Part shown: positions 1 to 9,681 of the stretch, piece by piece
Numbering within the stretch: the first letter of the stretch is position 1
Layout of the letters: every line of letters begins with the position of its first letter
NCBI GenBank assembly: GCA_026390585.1
Contig: JAPLFP010000222.1
Location: 1-35,250, forward strand
Direction of reading: 5' to 3'
Length of the DNA stretch: 35,250 nt
Source of the DNA: Ignavibacteriales bacterium
GTDB lineage: Bacteria; Bacteroidota; Ignavibacteria; UBA10030
The notes under the pieces: model-generated
What the model was told of the DNA's origin: nothing
The model's input: only the letters and a program-made list of their open reading frames with translations
Database searches by the model: none
Made by a program: the position numbers and the translations under genes

Positions 1-85
1 ATCCGCGATTCAGCAACGCCAGTACTGACAAGATGTCTACGAACTCGACTTTTGAGACAGCCTCGACTTGCAGGTTCTTGTAACT

Positions 86-130
86 GCCGAGTCAGGGTGT
101 AGACCCCGACACCCCGAGGCGGGTTTTTGA
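86..130 (+). terminator. possible terminator/hairpin upstream of the symporter gene
   Basis: GGGTGT..ACACCC inverted repeat followed by GGCGGGTTTTT. Confidence 0.25.
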
Positions 131-175
131 AAACAGCGAACTCTGAACATAGCGTTCACTACTACAGCTTGTGCA

Positions 176-1666
176 ATGAACTTTCACCTGATTGACTGGA
201 TCATTCTTTTCGCCTATCTCGGCGTCTCAGTGTTTGTCGGCATCTGGGCCAAACGGTACGTCGAGAACATGGAAGGATACTTCGTCGCCGGAAGAAGAGT
301 TAAGGTTGCACTCGGCTCTGCAACTCTGATCGCTACGGAGATCGGCGTGGTAACCTTCATGTATTTCGGGGAACTTGGTTACGTGACGGGGTTCTCCTGT
401 TTCATTCTTGGGATTATCGGTTTCTTCGGCTACATGGTGATCGGCAAGACCGGATTCATCGTGTCAGGACTTCGAAAGCTCAGGATCATCACTATTCCCG
501 AGTACTACGAGCTGCGGTATGGCAAGAATGTGCGCCTTCTGGGAGGCATCCTTCTGTTTCTCGGCGGCGTGCTGAACATGGGGGTCTTCCTCAGGATGGA
601 CGGCATTTTTCTCACCGAAACGATGGGATTCGGTCCGAATGTACTGGCGATCGTCATGACCGTCATGTTGTTGATCGTCATCAGCTACACTGTACTCGGA
701 GGGATGTTCTCTGTCGTCATTACAGATTTCATTCAGTTTGTTGTTCTTGCCTTCGGAATGCTGATTGCGACCGCCTTCGTTCTCATCCGCGTCGACTTTT
801 CGACGATTGGAGCCGTTGTCTTGAAGCAATTCGGAGAAGCCGGCGTGAATCCCCTCGTCAATCCACGGTTTGGATGGACGTTTCTGATCTGGATGATGAT
901 TGGAAGCATAGCAATTTCTGCATTGAATCAACCCGCCGTGTCGAAATCGTTCGCCTCGGAAAGCCCTGCGGTGGGTCGAAAGGTGTTCCTCTATACCGGC
1001 ATCACGCTCGCCGGAAGATACATGATCCCGATGTTCTGGGGGGTAGCTGCCCTCGCGATGTTTGGACCTACGATGAATCCAACAACGGCGATGCCCCGGC
1101 TTCTTGGAACCGTCGTCCCTTCCGGCTTTCTTGGGTTGATGATCGCAGGGATGCTTGCTGCTTCAATGTCCACCTACAGCGCTTACATGCTCGCATGGAG
1201 CTCCGTCGCAACCCGGGACATCATCGAACCAATAAGCAAGAAACAGTTCTCAGAGGAAACGACGATGCGCATGAGCAAGATCATCTCTACGCTGATCGGG
1301 ATTTTCATATTGCTCTTTGGACTCTTTTATGAACTTCCCGCTACAGCTTTTCAGTACATTGCTATCACCGGAGCAATGTACGCTGCAGGAGCCTTTGGAT
1401 GCGTTGCATTCGGGCTCTACTGGAAGCGCGCAAATATCGTGGGTGCATACTGCTCCCTTTGTTTCGGCGCTGTCGCACCGATCGGATTCCTGGTACTTGA
1501 GCAACTGAAAGGGGTTCTTCCTTCATCGATGCTTTTTCTCATCGACGTCAACGTTTCGGGATTCATGAGCTTTGTTCTCGCTGCGCTGGGAATGATCCTT
1601 GGTTCACTTGCCACTCAGCGATCACACCCGCCGATTGTGCTGATACCAAAAGAGGAGGGAGCGTAG
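176..1666 (+). CDS. sodium:solute symporter (SSS) family transporter
   Basis: 496-aa multi-TM ORF starting MNFHLIDWIILFAYLGVSVFVGIWAKRYVENMEGYFVAGRRV, typical of the SSS N-terminus. Confidence 0.9.
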   Translation: MNFHLIDWIILFAYLGVSVFVGIWAKRYVENMEGYFVAGRRVKVALGSATLIATEIGVVTFMYFGELGYVTGFSCFILGIIGFFGYMVIGKTGFIVSGLRKLRIITIPEYYELRYGKNVRLLGGILLFLGGVLNMGVFLRMDGIFLTETMGFGPNVLAIVMTVMLLIVISYTVLGGMFSVVITDFIQFVVLAFGMLIATAFVLIRVDFSTIGAVVLKQFGEAGVNPLVNPRFGWTFLIWMMIGSIAISALNQPAVSKSFASESPAVGRKVFLYTGITLAGRYMIPMFWGVAALAMFGPTMNPTTAMPRLLGTVVPSGFLGLMIAGMLAASMSTYSAYMLAWSSVATRDIIEPISKKQFSEETTMRMSKIISTLIGIFILLFGLFYELPATAFQYIAITGAMYAAGAFGCVAFGLYWKRANIVGAYCSLCFGAVAPIGFLVLEQLKGVLPSSMLFLIDVNVSGFMSFVLAALGMILGSLATQRSHPPIVLIPKEEGA

Positions 1667-1670
1667 GACG

Positions 1671-1808
1671 ATGGATACAAGCGTACTCATCTGGTTCGTC
1701 ATCTTCATCATCGCAATGGTCCTTTTCTTCGGAACGGCTGTCGTCATAGCCGTCATCGGCGTCAGGGATTTGAAGGATCTCCTGTCGGGATCAACAACGA
1801 AGGAGTGA
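1671..1808 (+). CDS. small single-TM protein next to the SSS symporter (symporter small accessory-like)
   Basis: Hand translation: MDTSVLIWFVIFIIAMVLFFGTAVVIAVIGVRDLKDLLSGSTTKE, stop TGA. ATG is 4 nt after the symporter stop, and AGGAGG lies upstream. Below the ORF-track length cutoff. Confidence 0.7.
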   Translation: MDTSVLIWFVIFIIAMVLFFGTAVVIAVIGVRDLKDLLSGSTTKE

Positions 1809-1956
1809 GATCGGGAGATTCTTCGGCCCACCACGATAATCACTCACATGTTGGGAAGTTGTGCGCCCGGGGAAAAACATTGATTCCATGGGATTCTTTG
1901 ACTTAATTTATTCTGCAGCATCTCATCATCATTCACAAGACAATTGAGAATACGAT

Positions 1957-2877
1957 ATGATTCGTTCCTGCATTCAACTGCTCATCGTTCTGGTCATGGT
2001 TGTATCGATTGGCCAATCGCAAATCAAGGTCACGCACTCTGAAAAGCTGGCTCTCCCACAAACGCACTCGTGGTCGCATCCGCAGTTCTCCCCCACTGGT
2101 GCTGCGGTTTACTTCACCGATCTTGACGGCAACGGAATATGGGAGTATTCCCTCAAGAGCCGCACGACAAAACAGATCACAGCCGACGCAAAATCAGGTC
2201 TGTCCTACAGCATTTCCTCCGACGGAAAGAGCCTTGTCTATCGCCGGACGCAGCAGGACAAGTCGAGAACAGGGCGGAAACAGGACATCGTGCTGACAAA
2301 TCTGACGAAGCGCTCCTCCTCCATTCTGGCTTCAGGATCTGACGTCTCGATCCCCACGTTCTCCAACAGCACGCCGGTCTATTCCATCCGTTCTCAAACA
2401 GTTGGCCTCGGCAAAACTGCGGGAAAAAATGAAGTGACGGTTCTGGGGATCGAGAATATGAAGATCGCCCTGAGCGTGAACGGGAACAAAACCCTCCTAG
2501 ATCCCATCGGCAACGGGAGTTATATTTGGCCGGTCCTCTCCCCCGACAAACAACAGCTCGTCGTCTACGAGGTGGGGAAAGGCGCGTTTGTCTGCGACCT
2601 CACGGGAAAAGTGCAGTCGATGCTTGGTCGTAGAGACGCTCCTTCATGGACGAGAACAGGAAAGTGGATTGTTTACATGGCGGACAAGGATGACGGACAC
2701 AAATTGATATCCTCCGATCTGTGTGCGGTTTCGCCTGACGGAAAGACAGTCATTCAGCTGACTTCCACTTCTTCCGTGATGGAATTGGATCCCCATTGCT
2801 CGCCAACGGAGAACAAGATTATCTGCAGCACCAGCGATGGCGGCATCATGGTACTTGAGTACGAGGAGCGGCCATGA
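1957..2877 (+). CDS. secreted TolB/PD40-like beta-propeller protein
   Basis: Signal peptide plus repeats such as SHPQFSPTGAAVYFTDLDGNGIWEY, YSISSDGKSLVY, WPVLSPDKQQLVVY, DPHCSPTENKIIC. Confidence 0.75.
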   Translation: MIRSCIQLLIVLVMVVSIGQSQIKVTHSEKLALPQTHSWSHPQFSPTGAAVYFTDLDGNGIWEYSLKSRTTKQITADAKSGLSYSISSDGKSLVYRRTQQDKSRTGRKQDIVLTNLTKRSSSILASGSDVSIPTFSNSTPVYSIRSQTVGLGKTAGKNEVTVLGIENMKIALSVNGNKTLLDPIGNGSYIWPVLSPDKQQLVVYEVGKGAFVCDLTGKVQSMLGRRDAPSWTRTGKWIVYMADKDDGHKLISSDLCAVSPDGKTVIQLTSTSSVMELDPHCSPTENKIICSTSDGGIMVLEYEERP

Positions 2878-5429
2878 AGCGACTCACTTCTCTCCTCGTT
2901 CTTGTATTCTTCGTTGCAGTGTATGCCTTTTCTCAGAGAGCCGACCTCACGGGAATCAAGATTTGTATCGATCCGGGACACGGCGGGCACGCTGATGCAA
3001 CAGATCGTCACGTTATCCCTGACCCGGGCACAAACTACTACGAGTCTGAAAGCAACTTCCAGAAGGCGCTGCATCTCAAAGCCTTGCTGGAGGCAAAGGG
3101 TGCTACGGTCATTCTCACCCGCTACACGAATGACTACCCAACCGACAACGAGCCGTCACTTGCTGCGAGAGTCACTCTTGCCAATTCAAACAACGTCAAC
3201 TGGTTTCACTCGATTCACAGCAATGCAACCGGAGGGGCAACGAACACATCCACGAATTACACACTAATGCTGATAAGGGAAAAGGTCGTCCCGGGCGGAG
3301 ATCCTGTCTACGGACCGGGCACAGGCAAACCCGAAACACAGGAGGCATGGGACATTTCATTGATCATCGGCTCCAAAATCAAATTCAATATGCGCACAAA
3401 AAGCGTAACGCAGTATCTTGATTATACGTTCTATGGCACATACACGCTCGGTGTTCTGCGCGGGCTGCAGATGCCCGGCGAACTGTCGGAGGGGGAGTTC
3501 CACGACAATTTTCCAGTAACTCGACTCTTGATGAACACCAGTTTCTGTAAGATGGAGGCGTACGCGATACGGGATGCCTTCCTCCAGTACTTCGGCGTTC
3601 CTGCTGACAGCCTTTCGATCATCGCAGGGATCATTTCCGAGGCGGGGACGGGTAAGATGATCGATGCAGTTCAGGTCCGGCTCCTTCCGGAAAACGTTGT
3701 CTACAACGGCGATCTTTACCACAACGGATTCTACATGTTCGATGGCATCAAAGCAGGAGCGCACTGGGTGAGGTTCGAAACGCCGGGCTACAGGACGGAC
3801 TCCGTTCAGGTCATCGTTGGAATCGGGGACACGAAATTCGCCGACCGCCAGGTCGAGTCGCTCGCAGCCCCTGTCATCATCACCAACACACCGACAAACA
3901 ACGATACCGCCTATTCGGCAGCCGGACAGATCCAGTTCGTGTTTTCCAAGATCATGGACACAGCTTCCATACGCAGCAATTTCTCGATCACGCCATCCGT
4001 CAAAGGAAGCCTGCTCTGGTCAAGCAGCAATACGGTCCTTACTTTCAAACCCGATTCGGTTGTCCTGCCGTTCAACACATCGTATACGATCCGGATTGAA
4101 GGACTGGCGCGGTCACAGAGCGGACTGCTTCTGGATGGCAACGCCGACGGCACTCCCGGGGACGCGTTTCAGCTGAGGTTCAAAACGCGTCCAGTAGACG
4201 TTTGGCCTCCTGTCATTGTTTCCGCCTCTCCATCGACCACATCGACTGCGGTGGCGTCGAACAGTGTCATCAATTTCACTTTCGACGAACCGCTTGATGC
4301 AACCTCTGTCACTTCCACGAACATCGTCGTTCAGGAGGTAGGCACCGGTAATCGCCAGCTTACATTTCAGTACGATACAAGAAACGGCCGCGGCGGAGTG
4401 AACATTTTCCCACAGGGAGGTTTGGTGGCCGGCAAGTCATACAAGGTCCGGCTTGCAGGACTGAAAGATGCGGTGGGCAATCCAATAGCAGCCACAAGCC
4501 CCTTGTACACCTTCTCGGTTGGATCTCAGTCATATCTGTTCACGACGATTGAAGACTTCAGCTCATCCCTCGCTTCATGGGCAACCCCAACGTATAGCGG
4601 AAGCACAGTGGGTGTCGTCGCGGATAGTACCACGTTTGCACTCGATTCTGTCGTGACGCTCCGCGTGCTGCCAAGCACTGCTCGTTCAGCCCGGCTTTCA
4701 TACGCGTGGAACACAACGACAGCCACAGACTGGCTGATCCGCGAATACCTCAGCGGCGGGCCAGGCCGGTCCATCACATGGAACAAGCGCGGAGCAAGAT
4801 TGCAGGCATACGTCTATGGCGATGGAAGCGGTACGCTCTTCCGGTTCGCGGTGGATGATAGCGTCGATGCGTTCCCCGTCGGACCATCGCAGAATCACGA
4901 GGTCAACCAGTGGCTTCCCATCGACTGGGTCGGTTGGAGACTTGTGGAATGGGACCTTGAGAACGATTCGCTCGGAACCTGGCTGGGGAATGGCAAGCTC
5001 GAGGGAATGCTGAGATTCGACAGCTTCCAGTTGAAATACCAACAGGGATCAAAGATCAAATCCGGTGCAATCTATGTAGCTCAGCTGCAGGTTGCCAAAA
5101 ACACCGCGACTGCAGTAGAGCCGGTTACCGGAACGGTCCCGGTCGCTTTTGAGCTCCTGCAGAACTATCCGAATCCGTTCAATCCGACAACAAATATCGG
5201 ATTTCGAATTTCGAGTTTAGGATTTGTGACGCTAAAGATATTCGACGTTCTCGGCAGAGAGGTCGCCACACTTGTGAACGAGGTGCGTCCGGCCGGCGTG
5301 TACACACTCCGCTGGGATGCCTCATCGCTCCCGAGCGGTGTCTATTTCTATCGGCTCCGTGCAGGCGATGCTTCGACAAGCTCAGCACGAGGTTTTGTCC
5401 AGACAAAGAAGTTGGTTCTAGCCAAATAG
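2874..5429 (+). CDS. secreted N-acetylmuramoyl-L-alanine amidase (Amidase_3) with Ig-like domains and T9SS C-terminal sorting domain
   Basis: IKICIDPGHGGHADATD, LSEGEFHDN and HSIHSNA motifs; Ig-like domains (PPVIVSASPSTTST..); C-terminal FELLQNYPNPFNPTTNIGF..LKIFDVLGREVATLVNE. Overlaps the preceding gene by ATGA. Confidence 0.9.
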   Translation: MKRLTSLLVLVFFVAVYAFSQRADLTGIKICIDPGHGGHADATDRHVIPDPGTNYYESESNFQKALHLKALLEAKGATVILTRYTNDYPTDNEPSLAARVTLANSNNVNWFHSIHSNATGGATNTSTNYTLMLIREKVVPGGDPVYGPGTGKPETQEAWDISLIIGSKIKFNMRTKSVTQYLDYTFYGTYTLGVLRGLQMPGELSEGEFHDNFPVTRLLMNTSFCKMEAYAIRDAFLQYFGVPADSLSIIAGIISEAGTGKMIDAVQVRLLPENVVYNGDLYHNGFYMFDGIKAGAHWVRFETPGYRTDSVQVIVGIGDTKFADRQVESLAAPVIITNTPTNNDTAYSAAGQIQFVFSKIMDTASIRSNFSITPSVKGSLLWSSSNTVLTFKPDSVVLPFNTSYTIRIEGLARSQSGLLLDGNADGTPGDAFQLRFKTRPVDVWPPVIVSASPSTTSTAVASNSVINFTFDEPLDATSVTSTNIVVQEVGTGNRQLTFQYDTRNGRGGVNIFPQGGLVAGKSYKVRLAGLKDAVGNPIAATSPLYTFSVGSQSYLFTTIEDFSSSLASWATPTYSGSTVGVVADSTTFALDSVVTLRVLPSTARSARLSYAWNTTTATDWLIREYLSGGPGRSITWNKRGARLQAYVYGDGSGTLFRFAVDDSVDAFPVGPSQNHEVNQWLPIDWVGWRLVEWDLENDSLGTWLGNGKLEGMLRFDSFQLKYQQGSKIKSGAIYVAQLQVAKNTATAVEPVTGTVPVAFELLQNYPNPFNPTTNIGFRISSLGFVTLKIFDVLGREVATLVNEVRPAGVYTLRWDASSLPSGVYFYRLRAGDASTSSARGFVQTKKLVLAK

Positions 5430-5457
5430 TATCAGGCAGCACCTGCCATCAAATGAG

Positions 5458-5489
5458 AAGGCCCGGCGCAAACTGCACCGGGCCTTTTT
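5458..5489 (+). terminator. rho-independent terminator
   Basis: AAGGCCCGG-cgcaaactgca-CCGGGCCTT followed by TTT, just after the amidase stop. Confidence 0.85.
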
Positions 5490-5549
5490 CGCTAAACGTC
5501 GCGCCTGTCTTCTGTCTTCTGTCTTACGTCTCACGGGAGATTTGCATCA

Positions 5550-7295
5550 TCATTGTACGACTAACACCGGAACCGAAAGTCCGTGCCGCACTTTCGAAAC
5601 GGATGTGCCAAAGAAGATATCTTTCAAGCCTCTGTGACCGTGCCCGCCCATCACAAGGAGGTCGATGCCGCTTTCCCGAGACATCTTGACGATTTGTTCC
5701 GGAACACGTCCGTATCCCAGAAGCACAGAAACTTCTACGCCGGTATTCCGAATCTGGTTTGCGAACACTTCAATCTGTGCTTTGTCGTGTCGCGCTTCGT
5801 CGTCATTCGCATCCGAGCCAAAAAGTTGACCCGCCACACCTTCTACCACATGGAAGAGGTACAACGTTGAGCCATATCCCTTCGCGAGGGTTTGTGCATG
5901 CGAAAGGACTTTCGCGTCGACGGCGCTGTAATCGATTGCGACGCCGATCCTGGAGAACTTCTGCGGGACGAGTTCGATTGTCTCGGGTGCTGGAGGTGCT
6001 GGCTTGCGCCAGATCTTCCAGGATTTTGGTAGAGAGATGTAGATCTGTAGCAAGGCGCCTCCCACGGCTAGTGGCACAACGGTCAGCCAGATCCAAATCG
6101 CATAAGGACCCGCGGAACTGATCCATCCCGAAATCTTGTTCACAATGAGCGATGAATTCAGATAACAAAGAACTCCTGCGACAATCCAAGCCAGCACTTT
6201 CACCCATCCTTTGTTCACAAATCCTCCCATGAGCTGCTTGTCGCTCGTAAACCTGATGAGTGGTATGACAGCAAACGGGAGCTGCAAGCTCAAGATGACC
6301 TGGCTCAGGATAAGCAAATCGTACGTGCCGTGATCACCCTTCCAGGTGATGACAACGATGGCTGGCACGATAGCCAGGAGGCGCGTAATCAGTCGCCGCA
6401 CAAATGGCCGCACTCGAAGCTTGAGAAATCCCTCCATCACAATCTGCCCCGCAAGCGTGCCGGTCAGTGTTGAGCTTTGACCTGCTGCAATCAGAGCGAC
6501 GCCGAAGAGCGTCCCGGCCAAGGCTGTTCCGAGCAACGGATTCAGCAATTCATGAGCTTGCTGGATCTCCGTCACAATGATCCCGCGTGAGAAGAACACT
6601 GCCGCGGAGACGATCAGGATGGCGGCATTCACAAAAAAGGCCACATTAAGAGCAATCGTTGTGTCGATCAAGTTGTACTTGCAGGCAATCCTTTTGCTTT
6701 CCTCCGTGTCGCCGACGATTCGCGTCTGCACAAGGGCCGAGTGCAGATACAGATTGTGCGGCATCACGGTCGCCCCCAAAATACCAATAGCGACGTACAG
6801 GCTGTCGGAGTTCAAGCGAGGTACAAACCCCTTCACCACTTCACCCCAGACAGGTTGGGCCAGAAAGACCTCGATGATGAAGCTTATTCCTATCGTCGCA
6901 ATAAAGACAAGGATGACGGCTTCCATCTTTCGGATGCCATACTGCTGGATGACGAGAAGCAGCAGCGTATCGAACGCGGTGATGATGACTCCGTAGATCA
7001 GCGGGAGTCCGAACAACAGATTGAGACCGATGGCCGTACCAAGGACCTCAGCAAGGTCGCACGCGGCAATGGCGACTTCGCACAGTATCCACAATATGTA
7101 TGAGACCGGTCTCGGAAAGTTGTCGCGGCATGCCTGGGCCAGATCGCGCCCCGTAACAATCCCCATCCTGGCAGAGAGCGTTTGAAGAAGAATGGCCATC
7201 GCGTTCGACATCAGGAGCACCCAGATGAGCTGGTAGCCGAACCGAGCACCCCCCTCAAGATCTGTGGCCCAGTTCCCCGGGTCCATGTACCCCAC
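5550..7295 (-). CDS. Nramp family divalent metal transporter fused to a C-terminal universal stress protein (UspA) domain
   Basis: GYMDPGNWATDLEGGARFGY and MPHNLYLHSALVQTR (Nramp); C-terminal IGVAIDYSAVDAKVLSHAQ..DLLVMGGHGHRGLKDIFFGTSVSKVRHGLSVPVLVVQ (Usp). The called start is truncated (see findings). Confidence 0.9.
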   Translation of the reverse strand: MGYMDPGNWATDLEGGARFGYQLIWVLLMSNAMAILLQTLSARMGIVTGRDLAQACRDNFPRPVSYILWILCEVAIAACDLAEVLGTAIGLNLLFGLPLIYGVIITAFDTLLLLVIQQYGIRKMEAVILVFIATIGISFIIEVFLAQPVWGEVVKGFVPRLNSDSLYVAIGILGATVMPHNLYLHSALVQTRIVGDTEESKRIACKYNLIDTTIALNVAFFVNAAILIVSAAVFFSRGIIVTEIQQAHELLNPLLGTALAGTLFGVALIAAGQSSTLTGTLAGQIVMEGFLKLRVRPFVRRLITRLLAIVPAIVVITWKGDHGTYDLLILSQVILSLQLPFAVIPLIRFTSDKQLMGGFVNKGWVKVLAWIVAGVLCYLNSSLIVNKISGWISSAGPYAIWIWLTVVPLAVGGALLQIYISLPKSWKIWRKPAPPAPETIELVPQKFSRIGVAIDYSAVDAKVLSHAQTLAKGYGSTLYLFHVVEGVAGQLFGSDANDDEARHDKAQIEVFANQIRNTGVEVSVLLGYGRVPEQIVKMSRESGIDLLVMGGHGHRGLKDIFFGTSVSKVRHGLSVPVLVVQ

Positions 7296-7567
7296 GCTGA
7301 TCAGATAGGCCGGACCAACAAACGCAAGAAGCCGCCTGATTGATGGCTCTGTTTCATTGACTGTTTTTCTGGGGGGCGTTTCTCAAGACGCAGTGGCCTT
7401 TTGCTTCAATATAGAGCACGACAATCGGAGAATCAATACACGATGAGATTTCCACGAGGTTGTTCCATCGGCGTCCCGATTCAGCAACGCAAAAATGCTC
7501 CGCGTCTTGTTTCTCTGCCAACTTTCCCTATATTTTGTGAAGTGTAATTCGCATAAACGGAAGGGTC

Positions 7568-8668
7568 ATGCCGAAAATACTCGTCATCGATGACGATGAG
7601 CTCATTTGCGAGATGATCGCCTCGTCACTTCAGCTCGAGGGATTCGAGACCATCCGGGCTTTGGACGGCATAGAGGGAGTCGAGGCGGCACGCACACATT
7701 TGCCCGATCTCATAGTGTGCGACATCGTCATGCCCAAACTCGACGGCTACGGGACACTCAAGGCCCTGCGGGAATACCCCGCGACAGCCATGATTCCATT
7801 CATTTTTTTGACGGGGCAGTCAGCGAAAAGCGATGTGCGCCAGGGAATGGTGCACGGTGCAGATGATTTCCTCACGAAGCCCGTCATGATCGGCGAACTC
7901 GTGGCTGCCATCCAGGCAAGACTTCAAAGGCAGGTGCTCGTCAAACAAGAAACGGATCGCAAACTCGACGAGCTCCGTGTAAACCTGAGCATTTCTCTTC
8001 CGCATGAAATCCGGACGCCCCTCAGCGGCATCATCGGTTTCGCCGAAGTTCTTCGCGACGACGTCAAATCGCTCGGGCCCGAAGAGATTTCAGAAATGGC
8101 CAAAATCATTCTGAAGTCTGCCACGCGACTCGGTCACATGGTGGAGAATTTCCTCACCTTTGCCCAACTTGAAATGCTCGCGGCGACATCAGCTCCGAAG
8201 GCCTTCGTGGGTAAAGACACAACCGTAATGTTCGACCTCCATATCGAGGAGATTGCCGACAAGAAGGGGAAAGAATACGAACGTCCCGGCGACTTGAAGC
8301 TCTCCCTTGGAGGGGCTGAAGCATCGATCGCGACACTAAGCGGAAAGCGGATCGTCGAGGAACTGGTGGACAATGCACTCAAGTTCTCCAGCCGGGGACA
8401 ATCGATCGAGATTGTGACAAAGGCGGTTGACGACTTCTGGGAGCTTACGGTGAAAGACAGCGGAGTTGGAATGGAACTAAAGGATATTACTCAAATCGGA
8501 GCGTACAGACAGTTTCAGCGAAAATCTCGCGAGCAGCAGGGCTCGGGCCTCGGCTTGGCAATCGCACTGAAGATGAGTGAACTGTACGGTGGTTCCCTCA
8601 CCATTGAGAGTGAAATCGCAAAAGGGACGCTGGTCACCGTTCGCCTTCCACGCCCCGCGGCCACTTAG
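7568..8668 (+). CDS. response regulator receiver domain fused to histidine kinase (REC-HisKA-HATPase)
   Basis: KILVIDDDELICEMIASSLQ (REC), ISLPHEIRTPLSGIIGFAEVL (H-box), VDNALKFSS (N-box), VKDSGVGM, QGSGLGLAI. Confidence 0.92.
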   Translation: MPKILVIDDDELICEMIASSLQLEGFETIRALDGIEGVEAARTHLPDLIVCDIVMPKLDGYGTLKALREYPATAMIPFIFLTGQSAKSDVRQGMVHGADDFLTKPVMIGELVAAIQARLQRQVLVKQETDRKLDELRVNLSISLPHEIRTPLSGIIGFAEVLRDDVKSLGPEEISEMAKIILKSATRLGHMVENFLTFAQLEMLAATSAPKAFVGKDTTVMFDLHIEEIADKKGKEYERPGDLKLSLGGAEASIATLSGKRIVEELVDNALKFSSRGQSIEIVTKAVDDFWELTVKDSGVGMELKDITQIGAYRQFQRKSREQQGSGLGLAIALKMSELYGGSLTIESEIAKGTLVTVRLPRPAAT

Positions 8669-8788
8669 GCACCCACCCTTATTGTTTTCCCCAGAGGCCG
8701 GGACGAAAACTGAGTTTTCTTTCCACAAAGGAAAAGAATCCTCTCACCCCGAGATGTTCCGCTTCATGAATCTCCCGCTTTTTGGATT

Positions 8789-8850
8789 CCGCTTGTGAGC
8801 GGGATTCTGGGAAGCGGAACCGCCTGTGAGCGGAATCCTGAGAGGCGGGA
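8789..8850. repeat. two tandem 31-bp hairpin-forming repeat units
   Basis: CCGCTTGTGAGCGGGATTCTGGGAAGCGGAA (8789-8819) directly followed by CCGCCTGTGAGCGGAATCCTGAGAGGCGGGA (8820-8850). Confidence 0.8.
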
Positions 8851-8937
8851 CTTCTGCTCGGGGTCTCAAGACGAGGTCCCGAATAGAAGGATTTCGGGAC
8901 GACAGTGGCTTCGTGGCACGACTTTTCGGCCGCGTCT

Positions 8938-9681
8938 CTAGTTTAACTTCGGCGGGTTTTCCTTCTTCTCAAATATCTCATCTGACAACCCAACGTTGAT
9001 TTTGTACTCAAGGTACTTCACGGTGATGGAACCGGTCCGGGGCACTCGTTGCCTCAGCTCATCGAGCTGTGACGCTGCCGGCATATCGATGTCGAGAGGT
9101 CGTTGTGTTGTATCGCGGGCGGTGGCTTCAAACGACGCCTTCAGTGTCTGTGTCAGGACGTATCCTCCGGATTGTGTCGCGTAGGTGAATTCAAGCCGGA
9201 GAATGCGACCCTGGTAGGGGACCGACTCCATCTTCGCGATCGTCCACAGAGTCTGGTCAACCCACAGGAAAAGCTGCCGGGGACGAATGTTCTGTTCTTT
9301 CCCTGTCAATTGAAGCTTCATCAGTTTCTTCCCTTCAACGTTCTCCTCTCCGATAACCGTGGCATCGTATCGAGCCCGGAGCGTCCCTGCGTTCAGCACA
9401 ACTCCCTCCCGAGGCAGCATCGCAAAACCGGGAGAATCAAAATGAACCTTGTCCGGCTTCTTGAAGTACAGGGTCGCGTTCATCTTCGGGACGCGGAGGC
9501 GTTCCATGTCCACCTTCGCCTCGATTTTCGCAACAAAATCCTGGATTCCCTCATAGCCCTTGCTCACATTCCGCAGAATGACAGAACCCGTGGATTCTTG
9601 AGTCTTCTTCTGCCCGGATGCCATCGGTATCGCGCAGCAGAAAAGCAGAACCATCAAAACAGCATACGACCAACGCATCAC
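8938..9681 (-). CDS. LolA-like outer membrane lipoprotein carrier/sorting protein
   Basis: Signal peptide; QDFVAKIEAKVDMERLRVPKMNATLYFKKPDKVHFDSPGFAMLP, LFLWVDQTLWTIAKME. Confidence 0.7.
   Translation of the reverse strand: MMRWSYAVLMVLLFCCAIPMASGQKKTQESTGSVILRNVSKGYEGIQDFVAKIEAKVDMERLRVPKMNATLYFKKPDKVHFDSPGFAMLPREGVVLNAGTLRARYDATVIGEENVEGKKLMKLQLTGKEQNIRPRQLFLWVDQTLWTIAKMESVPYQGRILRLEFTYATQSGGYVLTQTLKASFEATARDTTQRPLDIDMPAASQLDELRQRVPRTGSITVKYLEYKINVGLSDEIFEKKENPPKLN

Noticed and set aside
7386-7560. Manganese (yybP-ykoY) riboswitch upstream of the Nramp gene
   Set aside because: I could not identify the conserved riboswitch core by eye; a covariance search would be needed
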